Program-made: the position numbers and the translations under genes | Notes under the pieces: model-generated | What the model saw: the letters and a program-made list of their open reading frames with translations, nothing else | What the model was told of the DNA's origin: nothing | Databases searched by the model: none | DNA from: Annulohypoxylon bovei var. microspora | Lineage: Eukaryota > Ascomycota > Sordariomycetes > Xylariales > Hypoxylaceae | Direction: 5' to 3' | DNA: 64,000 nt | Assembly (NCBI GenBank): GCA_022836615.1 | Contig: MU405357.1 | Coordinates: 1 to 64,000, forward strand | In this document: in pieces, positions 44,631-55,532 of the stretch | Position numbering within the stretch: position 1 is the stretch's first letter | Layout: the number at the start of each line of letters is the position of its first letter

Positions 44631-46348
44631 ATGACTACTACCCAGCTCCCGATATCAGATTCTGATAAGTATGATTATGTGGTCATTGGCGGAGGCACGG
44701 CTGGCTGTGTCGTCGCCGCAAGGCTGGCGGAGTATCTCCCGAACAAAAAGGTCCTCCTCATCGAAGCTGGCCCTAGCGACTTTATGGACGACCGCGTCCT
44801 CGACCTGAAGCAGTGGCTGAATTTGCTAGGTGGTGAGCTAGACTATGACTATGGTACCACCGAGCAGCCTATGGGTAAGTCTGACACCCCGCATCTGAAT
44901 CTGATAGTCTCATCTTACCGTAATATACAGGCAACTCTTTTATCAGACATTCGAGGGCAAAGGTGTTGGGAGGTTGCTCCTCACACAACACTTTGATCTC
45001 TTTCAGGCCATTCAGGTATGACATGGACATATGGCAGTCATTGGGAGCACGTGGCTGGACCTTTCCTGTATTCATGAAGGCGCTGGATAAATTGAAAAAT
45101 ACCATTCAACCAGTCCATGAGAAACATCGCAATCAATTGTGCAAAGATTGGGTCAACTCGTGCAGCTCGGCGCTTGATATTCCGGTGATCGACGACTTCA
45201 ACAAGCAAATAGCGCAAACCGGGTCTTTGAAGCCTGGCGTTGGGTTCTTCTCAGTGAGCTATAATCCGGATGATGGAAGACGATCTAGCGCATCTGTTGC
45301 GTACATTCACCCGATCCTGAGGGGCGAGGAGAAGCGACCAAACCTGACAATTCTGACTGACGCTTGGGTGTCAAAAATCAACGTCGGCGGCGATGTCGTA
45401 GACAGTATCAGCATAACATTGAAAGATGGTTCTTCGCGTGCCGTCAAGGCGAAGAGCGAGATAATACTGAGCGCTGGAGCCGTAGACACGCCTAGGCTTA
45501 TGATGCTCTCAGGGCTTGGACCTAAGAAGCAACTGTCAGACCTCGGCATCCCCGTTGTCCGCGACATTGCGGGAGTCGGCGAGAATTTGCAAGATCATCC
45601 CGAAAGCATTATCATGTGGGAGCTGAAACAGCCCGTCCCACCAAACCAGACGACTATGGACTCTGACGCAGGAATCTTCTTGCGTCGCGAGGCGCCGGGG
45701 GCCGGTTCTAAGAAATCAGCCGCAAACCCGCAAGGTCTTTCTGATGGAGACGATATCGATGTTATGATGCACTGCTACCAAATTCCATTCACACTAAACA
45801 CTCTTCGACTGGGATACCCCGATATTCCGGACGGATACGCTTTCTGTATGACACCAAATATCCCGCGGCCGCGCTCCCGAGGTCGACTCTACCTTACTTC
45901 GGCGGATCCGAATGTCAAGCCGGCCCTCGACTTCCGATATTTCACGGATCCCGAAGGATACGACGCAGCCACGTTGGTATTTGGCATGCGCGCGGCACGC
46001 AAGGTTGCCGAGCAGGCGCCATTCAAGGACTGGATCAAGAAGGAGGTTGCCCCCGGACCGAAGGTTCAGTCCGATGAGGACTTGAGCTACTATGCGCGAA
46101 AGGCAGCGCATACCGTCTACCACCCATGTGGAACGACGAAGATGGGCGATACCACTAAAGACGAGCTGGCAGTGGTCGACGAGAAGCTAAAGGTTAAGGG
46201 GTTCAAGAACCTACGCATTGTGGATGCAGGTGTATTCCCAACTATTCCTACCATTAACCCTATGTTAACGGTGTTGGGTGTTGCTGAGAGAGCCGCCGAG
46301 TTGATCGCCCTGGAGGATGAATCTCTGCAGAAGAAAGCTAGGCTATGA
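44631..46348 (+). CDS. Choline oxidase (GMC oxidoreductase)
   Basis: Predicted 553-residue flavoenzyme. Exons are 44631-44874 and 44931-46348; the 56-nt phase-1 intron rebuilds EQPMGNSFIRHSRAKVLGG. The FAD fold is YVVIGGGTAGCVVAARLAE (GxGxxG at 20-25). GGCSSHNT puts His 100 at the place of the covalent FAD-linking His of choline oxidase, which separates it from choline dehydrogenases and other GMC enzymes. The C-terminus has YHPCGTTKMG (His 479) and NPMLTV (Asn 524), the catalytic pair. It would convert choline to betaine aldehyde and on to betaine with release of H2O2. The lack of a signal peptide fits a cytosolic or peroxisomal place; the C-terminal ARL is close to, but only loosely matches, a PTS1. 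Confidence 0.9.
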
Positions 46349-46831
46349 TTGGGTTGGCAATGTTCTTTATGTACAAATGGAATCTATTCATGTCTTGATG
46401 AGGCTCAATGGCGCATGTTACATATGAAGTTAGCCGCTGAATTTGGTGTAGAGTTACAGATGCCATTATCGACTATACTATAACACATTAGGTGTAACGA
46501 ATAGTGTATATATAACAAGAATAAATGTCGAGATATATGAATATTTTCTAAGGTTTCGTGTGAGTCTAAAGGTTCTAATACCATAGAAGATAGTAGGTAG
46601 GCAGTTATATGTAAACTTGAGAATTGGAATGGTGACAATTCAAGGTTTCCAATGTTTGACAACTGCTGACCTAAGCTAAGACACTGTGGCTGAAAGGCGG
46701 TCAACGTGGTTACAGCCACACAAACGCCACATATTCTGGCAGAATCCCCTCCAAGTCCAATTTTTCTCTCTAAAAAATTCAAGTCGGCAATTCTTTCGAA
46801 AGTAAATAGCAACCAAAAATCGCAAATCGCA
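46349..46831. other. Intergenic, no gene seen
   Basis: This 483-bp spacer lies between choline oxidase and the Dbp4 helicase. Only overlapping short frames occur. Confidence 0.4.
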
Positions 46832-49313
46832 ATGCCTTCTGTCGCTCGTCCAGGCAGTCGTGCGCCGCAAAAGAAGCAGAAACAAAAAGAAAACCCAAAG
46901 TCACTCAAGAGAAAAAGGGATCAAGGCGATCTTCAGAAACTGCAAAGTGCAGTCGACGAGCTTGTAAGTCGCATTTCCTTGGACCTGAAAGTGTTGTAAG
47001 GGAACTTTGAAAGCTGACAAGCCCTTTTTCTAGGACCCAAAGTCTGAAAACACTACTAAATTCTCGGAATTACCTCTCTCGAAGCCTACCGCTACCGGTC
47101 TCGAGTCATCACATTTTGAAAACCTAACCGATGTCCAGGCTCGAGCAATCCCCCTTGGTTTGAAGGGCCGCGATATTCTCGGCGCTGCGAAGACAGGTTC
47201 CGGAAAGACCCTCGCTTTTCTCGTCCCCGTGCTCGAGAAGTTATACCGCGCGCAATGGACCGAATACGATGGCTTGGGAGCTTTGATCATTTCGCCTACG
47301 CGAGAACTTGCCGTGCAGATCTTTAATGTGTTACGCAAAATCGGAAGGTATCACACATTCTCCGCTGGCTTGGTAATTGGAGGCAAGGGTCTGCGCGAGG
47401 AAGCAGAAAGGCTAGGGAGAATGAATATCCTCGTTTGTACCCCTGGTCGAATGTTACAGCATCTCGACCAGACGGCCGGATTCGACGTCGACAATTTACA
47501 AATTCTAGTCCTAGATGAAGCCGACCGAATAATGGATATGGGTTTCCAATCAGCCGTGGATGCGCTTGTCGAACATCTTCCTAAGTCGCGACAGACCATG
47601 CTCTTTAGCGCTACGCAAAGCAAAAAGGTTTCCGATCTAGCCAGACTAAGCTTGAAAGAACCCGAATATGTCGCTGTTCACGAAGCCGCTGCCTCTGCGA
47701 CCCCGGCAAAGTTAACGCAACACTACCTCGTTACACCCCTGGCAGATAAGATGGAGACTTTATACGGATTCATCAAGGCTAATCTGAAGAGTAAAATGGT
47801 AGTATTTTTATCTTCAGGGAAGCAAGTCCGTTTCGTGTATGAGAGTTTCCGTCATTTACAGCCTGGTATTCCACTTCTACATCTACATGGCCGACAAAAG
47901 CAATTGGCGCGGATGGAAATCACAAGAAGATTTACGTCAGCTCAACACTCCTGCCTCTTTGCTACGGATGTGGTAGCGCGTGGTGTGGACTTCCCCGCGG
48001 TAGACTGGGTAGTGCAGATGGATTGTCCCGAGGATACCGATACCTACATTCACCGAGTTGGGCGCACAGCGCGTTACGAGAGGGAAGGCAAGGCGGTGTT
48101 ATTCCTAGATCCGAGTGAGGAGGCAGGGATGCTCAAGCGGCTGGAACAGCGGAAAGTACCGATACATAAGGTCAATGTGCGAGAAAAGAAAAAGCAAACC
48201 ATCCAGAACCAGATCCAGGACATGTGCTTCAAGAACCCAGATCTCAAGTACCTAGGTCAAACGGCATTTGTCAGTTATACTCGGTCTATTCACCTGCAGA
48301 AAGATAAGGAGATCTTCAACTTAAAGAAGTTGGACTTGGATGCATACGCTGCCAGCCTGGGTCTGCCTGGCGCGCCTCAAATCCGATACCAGAAGGGTGA
48401 GGATGTGAAGAAGTTGAAGAATGCGCCTCGCGCTGGGCTGTCAAGCGACTCAGAATCCGAATTCGACGAGGATAAGGCAAAGCGAAAGAAGAAGGGTGAA
48501 GTCCGCACAAAATACGATCGCATGTTTGAAAGGACGAACCAAGACGTGTTAACAAGCCATTATACCAAGATGATCGGCGATGGGGAACAAGGTGCAAATG
48601 ATGACGAAGACGAAGATGATTTCCTCTCGGTTAAACGAGTACTTCAAGGCGATGACCTCGATGGTGCTAACGAAGAGAATGGGCTGGCGCCGGGAACCAA
48701 GATCATTGAAGGACTCGGCGGTGAAGAGCCATTCGTGGTGGATTCTAAACGACGAGAAAAGTTACTCAAGTCTAAGAAGAAGATGCTCAAATTTAAGGGC
48801 AAGGGTGACAAGATTGTGTTTGACGATGATGGAATAGCCCATCATCCATACAGAATCAAGGACGAAGATGACTTCATGCAGGATGGATCTGCAGAGGCTC
48901 AACGACAGAAGTTCGTTGAAGACGAAGCGGTTCGGGTTAAGGAGGCTGATATCGACGATAAACAGCTTGCCAAGGATAGACGGCGGGAGAAGAAAGAAAA
49001 ACGGAAGGCCCGGGAAGCGATGGAAAATGACGAGGCGATGGGTGGTATGCCGAGCCTCTCAGCACCTAAAGATGGGGAGGACCCCTTGGCTCTTATGGCA
49101 TCTCTGCCAATTGCAGGAAAAGAGGGCGAGAGCGATGCGGAAGAAGAGAGACGTCCGACGAAGAAAGCGAAGAAGTGGTTCCAGGACGACTCGGAGGACG
49201 AGGGACAGAAGGCCAAGAATAAGAAAGGCAAAGGAAAGATCATCGAAGTCGCTGAAGCACCAGATACCCTGGAGGATTATGAGGCGTTGGCTACCGGTTT
49301 GCTCGACGATTGA
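46832..49313 (+). CDS. DBP4: DEAD-box RNA helicase Dbp4/Hca4
   Basis: Predicted 803-residue nucleolar helicase. Exons are 46832-46963 and 47034-49313; the 70-nt intron is phase 0. The N-terminus is lysine-rich. Motifs in order: Q-motif area (SHFENLTDVQARAIP), AAKTGSGKT (about 95-103), PTRELAVQI, DEAD (205-208), SAT, then ATDVVARGVDFPAVDWVVQMDCPEDTDTYIHRVGRTAR. After the core, TAFVSYTRSIHLQKDKEIFNLKKLDLDAYAASLGLPGAPQI is the extension shared by Dbp4 and DDX10. The tail is acidic and basic with DDED and KKEKRKAR tracts. Dbp4 releases U14 snoRNA during 18S rRNA processing. Length and order match the yeast and human proteins. Confidence 0.92.
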
Positions 49314-50147
49314 AATATCTAGGTCTCGATTAATATATTGCAAGATAATGTAATTGTCCAATGATATCCACTAGTGAGTTGTAGAGTGGTATACATGCAT
49401 TCCGCATTAGGCATCAAAATAACCTTCCGAGCTGTTCAAGGTTTATCCCACGAAGTTGCTTCCGATAGAGTTACGTTTCCTATTATTTGGTACGATATGT
49501 AGGTACACATGAGGGAGGTGGGCAGTAACTTGGCACACTGGACCCTTAAAGGCCTATGGAACTTCTGTAAAGGCCGAGTGGGTTTGATTCCAATAGCTTC
49601 TATGGTTTCTATGTATGTATGACTACATCACAGCCTAAGCCTCAATGTTCGAATAAGGGCCACAGGGAGGAGTTCGGTACCTATCGATAAGCGTAAAGGA
49701 CCGAAGTTTTTGAACCATTCGCCATTTGGACCCTGCGACCCCTCTAAACCCCTCCATCCTTCCAACGATGGCAGAGCTGACAAGGGTATCGTACCTAATA
49801 GACCCATAAATATCTTGGTCTTACTGTAAGGCGCAAAAATAACGTCGTATTTAATCCTCAACATCTAAGCCTCTCTAGCTTGCGACCGCGACAACAAGGT
49901 CCACCTTACTCATATAAGTCGTTCGACGATAAATTACTGCTTCATATATCGCCTCGGTCCTACGCCACATCGACCACCGTCTCCTGAACCACAGGGCATG
50001 GCAACCGGCGTCCCTTGAACAAACTCCGTCATCGGCGTCCCACTGGACGCAAACGTACAACCTGACCGACAAACACGGAAACTTACAGACTAGAGATATA
50101 GACTTATATAGACCAAGAAAGAAACGACAAGAATAATCGGATACAAC
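49314..50147. other. Intergenic, no gene seen
   Basis: This 834-bp spacer holds only short frames without domain support. The last 100 bp are probably the FAD synthase promoter and leader. Confidence 0.4.
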
Positions 50148-51223
50148 ATGTCTGGCCCTCAGAACGGGTCGGTCCCGCCTCGTACGAACGGCACCGGGCC
50201 CAGAGAGTTGGAGACGTTATGTCGCGACATGAAGACCAAAGTCGACACCTTCCTCGACACGCCGACGGAAGACGAGGTCCTCAACTCCGTAAAGAACCAG
50301 ATAATAGTAGCCAGAGGAGTTATAGAAGAGGCCGTGCGCCGGTATAGGTGCGGTATATCCCGTTTCTTTCTTCCCACCTCCAATTCCCTCAGAATCGTAC
50401 ACGATATACGATATATGTTTCTTAGTCACACAATGGATACACCACACCGCATACCCAAACAATACCTCGAAGCAAACTAACCACGCACAACCCGACAGAC
50501 CAGAAGAACTCACCCTCTCGTACAACGGCGGCAAAGACTGCCTCGTCCTGCTAATCCTGATCCTGGCCTCGCTGCCCGCATCCGCGTCCCTACAATCCGC
50601 AGAATCGACTTCCTCGTCGCTGACCTCGCCGCCGCCGCCCTTCCCGCGGAGCGTGCAGGCGCTGTACATCCGGCCGCACCTGCCGTTCGCGGAGGTGGAT
50701 GAGTTCGTGGCGGCGACGACGGCGGCGTACTGTCTGGACCTGACGACGTCGACGAACCAGGCGATGAAGCCCGCGCTGACGGCGTACCTGCGCGAGCGCC
50801 CCGACGTCAAGGCCGTGTTCGTCGGCACGCGTCGCACCGACCCGCACGGCGCCGCGCTGTCTTTCTTCGACGAGACCGATGCCGATTGGCCGCGCTTCAT
50901 GCGCGTGCACCCCGTCATCGACTGGCATTACCGCGAGGTGTGGGGTGTGAGTTTTCCTCGTTTCAAACCCGTCGATTCGGTCTGGCGTGGCGGGTGAAGA
51001 GTTGTGCTGACATAGGTTTTTTTTTTTGTGTTAGTTCATACGCGCCCTGGGCATCCCCTACTGCCCGCTCTACGACATGGGCTACACGTCGCTTGGCGGC
51101 ATCGACGACACGCACCCGAACCCGGCGCTCAAGGAGTCCGGGGGCAAGGCCGACGGCCAGGAGTTCCGGCCCGCGTACGAGTTGACGGAGGACAGGGAGG
51201 AGCGACTGGGTAGAGATCGGTAG
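50148..51223 (+). CDS. FAD1: FAD synthase (FMN adenylyltransferase)
   Basis: Predicted 278-residue cytosolic enzyme that makes FAD from FMN and ATP. Exons are 50148-50347, 50499-50946 and 51035-51223; introns are 151 and 88 nt. The fold is the PAPS-reductase type: PEELTLSYNGGKDCLVLL gives the phosphate-binding GGKD at about residues 77-80, followed by VQALYIRP, then VKAVFVGTRRTDPHG (R-R-T-D-P), RVHPVIDWHYREVW and IPYCPLYDMGYTSLGG with TxPNP-like DTHPNP. These match Fad1 of yeast and other fungi. Exon 2 is GC-rich, and a Ser/Pro insertion (about 92-115) is extra to the core. Splices were placed by frame and family joins; the C-terminus RLGRDR is typical. Confidence 0.9.
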
Positions 51224-52169
51224 TGCTCCGCGTCTTTCTCTTGGGAATTGAGCAAGCGTAAACTATAGAGCGGTTCTCAGCGGGTTCCGTTGTGGCGGGT
51301 CGAAGATGGCGGACTGCGTCTATGAGGGTCTCGATGAGGATGAGGATGATGGTAAGCATTGGCGGGCTATGGACATAATGGGGGCATTAGGGTGGAATAC
51401 CAATAACTTCTTACATCGCAGAGATGTTCAAATCCCAACTCACCACCGAGGAGGGTTAGATAGAAAGAAAGGCTTGGTGGCCTTAGGGTACCTAGTAGAT
51501 ATCTTTTCCTTGCCTTGCTGGGGCGATCTCGAATAGACATTATCATGGAAGTCAACGCCGAGTTTAAATGCTATCTAATGATTACGGATGTGATCTGGAT
51601 TACTTACACACATGCCTACGGTCAAACTTTGCACTGACCGATATAAGGGACTTGAGATAAGCCTACGCCGTTCGGTATTAAGCTATGGACACCTAGGCAA
51701 GCAAACAAAGCGGGCGTGGTTCATGTCCGATCAGAAGAAAAAAATGCGTGGAATTCAGCTTTAACTAAGACTGTACCATCGAGAATTTGGTATCATCCAT
51801 CCATCCACCGGCCGGTCAGTCAATCAAATGTACAACTCCTCCAACTCCGCCAAAGGTTCTAAGAACCAATCGATACCAAAACTCCTAAGCTTGCCTCGCT
51901 GATTATCAGTTGGCTGCTATTACAACTACCACTACAACCCATGTATGGGGGTAGCTAACCAACCTGTCCGCCTCTCTTTGTACTCTACTCTACTCTGTTT
52001 ATACTATGCTACCTCACTATTCCCCTTCTATTAACGCATTAACGTGTTACCGTCTACGTCACCCTTCATTGCCTACGGCACGTCGAAGAACCACTGGAGT
52101 CCATTTGTGGCGCTATGGCCCATATCTTAATCCCTTGCATACTACCTAGTATACTACTCGTCTCGTCGT
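51224..52169. other. Intergenic, no gene seen
   Basis: Convergent 3' space of FAD synthase and the SUN gene, 946 bp, with CATC-rich and TAC-rich low-complexity patches. No credible gene was found. Confidence 0.4.
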
Positions 52170-55100
52170 TTATTCATCCCGCCCATTCCACTCCTCCCAC
52201 GGCTTCGTCTCCACGACCTCACCGTACAGCCTAAGCCGGTAGAAGCACGTGTGGTCGGCGCCGTAGTTGCTGATGGCCCTGACAACGATGGTGCTCGCGT
52301 GGGCGTGCATCAGGGTGAGGTCGTCGCTGAGCTTGAAGACCTGGACGCCGTCGCCGGTGGTCTTCTTCTCGTACTCGAAATGCCCGATCTTGACGAACCC
52401 CTCGTGGAGCGTCTTCTCCGGCTCCGTGGTCGGGAAGTTGATCTCCGAGAAGGTGCGCACCTCGTCGCGCAGCGTTAGCTCTTCGATGTACACCCATACC
52501 TCGATATCCTTGGGCATCGCGCCCGGGTCTAGCGTCGAGCCGGGTAGGATGTGTTCTACGACTAGGTTTTGCGGGATGATCTCGCGGCTTAAAATCACCG
52601 AGATGGCGGAGACTTCTTGCGTCTGCCCCCAAGCGGAGGGTCCGGCGCAGTAGCACTCGCCTTCTTCTGACCAGGGAGCCAGGGCTTGCAGTGGGGGCTG
52701 AGGTCTCCAGCCGTCGCGCTGGTACCACTGCTTGGATCTGAACTCGAAGTAACCTTTGGGTATTTCCCACGGCTTCGAGGTGTATTTCGGATCGATGACC
52801 GCGCCGGAGCCGACACCGAAGAAGTTGACCTGATTGGCGAACAGATCGTTTGTGAAACCGTGTATTTGGCCGTCGGCCATAGAACCGAGCTTGGCATTCC
52901 GGATAGCCTTGTTTATGGCAGCATCAACAATAGTCTTAATTTCCCCCTTCGTCAATCCGGCCGGAGTGTCCTTAGCCTCGTCTCGGAGTTTAACCATGTC
53001 GTCTACGATCTCCTGGATCCGTTCGTTCTGAGCTGCGTACGCCTTGCGGACCTCCTGCTGGTAGGATTGCATCGATTTCTTGAACATGTCCATGAATTCA
53101 TCCCTGGAAACGAGCACCCCCCCGGGTCTCGCCTGCTCTGTTGTCTCTTCGTTTTTGCGCACCCATCTATCCCAGCGCCCGCCGCGACCCGTTCTCCCTG
53201 TCGTTGAAGGATCGACTGGGTTTGGACCAAGGCCAGTGTTATTGGCAGATCCTAACACGAGATCACTCTTGGCTAAACGGTTTTTAATGGCAAGCCAATG
53301 AGCATCTGAGATATCCGGCGCATTCTTTCTGGCTTCCTCCAACGTGAGAATGATGTCGTCTTCCTTGATCAAGTCTCTCAAAGCATGCCAGAAATCCTGG
53401 GATATTGTGAGTTTCCCTTTCTTGTCTACTTCGACGAAGACCTTTTCTGGGATTTGCGAAGTGATAGCTTCAGCGACCTTGGATGGCGTATCGCCTGATC
53501 TCCCAGTGCCGAAGCCCCTATCGCTACTCGCTGTAGATGGTGTGGTAAAGTCCCGGATCTTTCCCATTGGGTTCCTCATTCCCGATGGGATGGCCTGGAT
53601 GACACTGCCCTTAACTGTATCCCAAGTGGGCCATTGGACTTCGGGTTTATTCGGGGTATAATCCCCTAGTGATATATGGCTACGGCTAATGAAAGTTAAG
53701 AGTACCCAGACTCCAGCTAGGATAGTCAGGAATACGAGGATTGCGTCCCACTTTTCTACAAACCACCTAGTCCAAGAATTACGTCTCCGGCGAGAAGGGC
53801 GACTAGACTGCGGCTTATTGGTTAGTTGGGAGTTGGTGCCTGCACCAGGTTTGTTCCTGGAACTCCTCGCAGCCCTTTGGGCCGACTCATATTCACCATC
53901 CTCGTCGTCAGCATCATCCACTTCTCCGAGGGGGGCAGCACCCTGGCCAATAGCTCCAGTAGAATCAGGATTAAAGAGGCTTGGAGGGTTGAACGGCGCA
54001 ACCGGAGGTTGTGTGGGAGGTTGTGTGGGAGGTTGTGCAGGAGGCTGTTTATCAGCAAACAGTCGTATAGTATTCGATTTAGGAGGGCCGGCTAGGTTAG
54101 CAACTCTGTCTAGCTCATCTATGGCCTTCAATACTGTGACTGCGTCTTTGCCCATATCGCGTATTAGAGCACTTGTCGCTTGGATCTCGACTGGTGTCAG
54201 GTGGTCTAGAGGTTTCGCAGGGCCGAGAGGTACGCTAGTTGATCGTTGCTGTGGTGGTCTTCGCATGCCTTGAATAAAGTCGGTCACTATCTTCCATTCT
54301 TCTGAGGACAGATCGTTAGATTTCGTATTCTCAGATAGACCTGTAAGTGTACTGTCACTGATACCAGTAGACTCAAGTCCAATACTGGTATCAAACGGAT
54401 GAAAAGGATCGTTCCCTCCACTGTTAGGATCAAACCCGGCACCGGTATCGAAGAGATGATAAGGGTCGCTCGCTCCAGTGTAAGAAGTGGTATTTGAATT
54501 ATCCTTCCCTGTTGTCGTTAGACCCTGGCTTGAATTGCCGGTCGGCTTCTTAGGCGAGGTTGGCTTAGATATAGATTGCCCGGATGTGGGTTGTGTAGGT
54601 GGTGGCTTCGTAGGCGGTGGTTTCTCAAGTGATGCGGGTTGCTCAGGCCAAGAAAGTTTTTCAGATGAGGTAGGTTGACCTGTGCCTGGCGAAGAGCCTA
54701 ATCCAGAGGAATAATTAGCTGCAGGCGCTGAGCTACCCTTCGACTGAGGTGTTATGACATTAGCATCGCCATATAATGTTCCTTCGCCCATGAAGCTTTT
54801 TGAAGAACTAGGACGGAATGCGTAACCAGACCCAGTCGAACCCCCGAAGAAGGGGGTCACGGTTGTGGGAGGCACTGAAGGCTGTCGATTATAGATGAGA
54901 GAATCTGGATCCGCAGATCTGTACCGCGTAACATCATGGGGTGGCGTTCGTATGTAGTCGGAGTCAGGCCAAAAGCTCTGTCCCCCGAGCCTAGGAATAC
55001 GACCAGGTGCTTGCTTAGGGTAGTCATTATTTTCAATTTCCGAGTATTCGTCATCTTCCGGTATGACTGAAATATCAGGTGGATTCTGGTCTGGGTTATT

Positions 55101-55532
55101 AGGAGGATCCGCTTGATATGTACCTGCCGGGAGTCCCGGTTGGCGATCCTCGGGGTGAAGGGACGGGTCCAACCAAATATCATCTTGTTCATCCGGATCC
55201 TGATAGTTTTGTGCCTCCTCTACGGTCTCTTCAACGACCTTTTGGAGATCATTTTCCATATCGAAGCGTTTACCATCCCTACCCTTGATCCGTCTTGTAA
55301 AGCGTCTATCATCGTCTTCTTCACTAACAAGGCTAGATCTAGGCTTTCTACCCCGTCTTCTCCTCACGTTGTCAAGGTTTACATGGGTGTTAACACCGTA
55401 AGACCCATCATGCATAGGGTATAGGCTGGGTAAATCTGCTGATGGAGGTTCAGAATAGGTAGCTTGCCGTGAATTAGGAGCACTGCTTCCAGCACTCGCA
55501 CGGCTTCTCGCCCGAGTGTTGCGAGATGACAT
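52170..55532 (-). CDS. SUN-domain nuclear envelope protein (Sad1-like)
   Basis: Single-exon 1120-residue protein starting MSSRNTRARSRASAG at 55532; a longer in-frame extension upstream starts only at TTG. The N-terminal ~590 residues are nucleoplasmic, basic then Pro/Ser/Gly-rich and disordered, with PPTKPPPTQP and TQPPTQPP repeats. A single transmembrane helix (WDAILVFLTILAGVWVLLTFIS, about 594-618) follows an RRRRNSW stretch. Next come lumenal helices with coiled-coil character (FKKSMQSYQQEVRKAYAAQNERIQEI). The C-terminal ~200 residues are the SUN domain: NFFGVGSGAVIDPKYTSKPW, PQNLVVEHILPGS, DIEVWVYIEE, GHFEYEKK and the final GADHTCFYRLRLYGE. SUN proteins pair with KASH proteins to anchor the spindle pole body and chromosomes to the envelope. 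Confidence 0.9.
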   Translation of the reverse strand: MSSRNTRARSRASAGSSAPNSRQATYSEPPSADLPSLYPMHDGSYGVNTHVNLDNVRRRRGRKPRSSLVSEEDDDRRFTRRIKGRDGKRFDMENDLQKVVEETVEEAQNYQDPDEQDDIWLDPSLHPEDRQPGLPAGTYQADPPNNPDQNPPDISVIPEDDEYSEIENNDYPKQAPGRIPRLGGQSFWPDSDYIRTPPHDVTRYRSADPDSLIYNRQPSVPPTTVTPFFGGSTGSGYAFRPSSSKSFMGEGTLYGDANVITPQSKGSSAPAANYSSGLGSSPGTGQPTSSEKLSWPEQPASLEKPPPTKPPPTQPTSGQSISKPTSPKKPTGNSSQGLTTTGKDNSNTTSYTGASDPYHLFDTGAGFDPNSGGNDPFHPFDTSIGLESTGISDSTLTGLSENTKSNDLSSEEWKIVTDFIQGMRRPPQQRSTSVPLGPAKPLDHLTPVEIQATSALIRDMGKDAVTVLKAIDELDRVANLAGPPKSNTIRLFADKQPPAQPPTQPPTQPPVAPFNPPSLFNPDSTGAIGQGAAPLGEVDDADDEDGEYESAQRAARSSRNKPGAGTNSQLTNKPQSSRPSRRRRNSWTRWFVEKWDAILVFLTILAGVWVLLTFISRSHISLGDYTPNKPEVQWPTWDTVKGSVIQAIPSGMRNPMGKIRDFTTPSTASSDRGFGTGRSGDTPSKVAEAITSQIPEKVFVEVDKKGKLTISQDFWHALRDLIKEDDIILTLEEARKNAPDISDAHWLAIKNRLAKSDLVLGSANNTGLGPNPVDPSTTGRTGRGGRWDRWVRKNEETTEQARPGGVLVSRDEFMDMFKKSMQSYQQEVRKAYAAQNERIQEIVDDMVKLRDEAKDTPAGLTKGEIKTIVDAAINKAIRNAKLGSMADGQIHGFTNDLFANQVNFFGVGSGAVIDPKYTSKPWEIPKGYFEFRSKQWYQRDGWRPQPPLQALAPWSEEGECYCAGPSAWGQTQEVSAISVILSREIIPQNLVVEHILPGSTLDPGAMPKDIEVWVYIEELTLRDEVRTFSEINFPTTEPEKTLHEGFVKIGHFEYEKKTTGDGVQVFKLSDDLTLMHAHASTIVVRAISNYGADHTCFYRLRLYGEVVETKPWEEWNGRDE

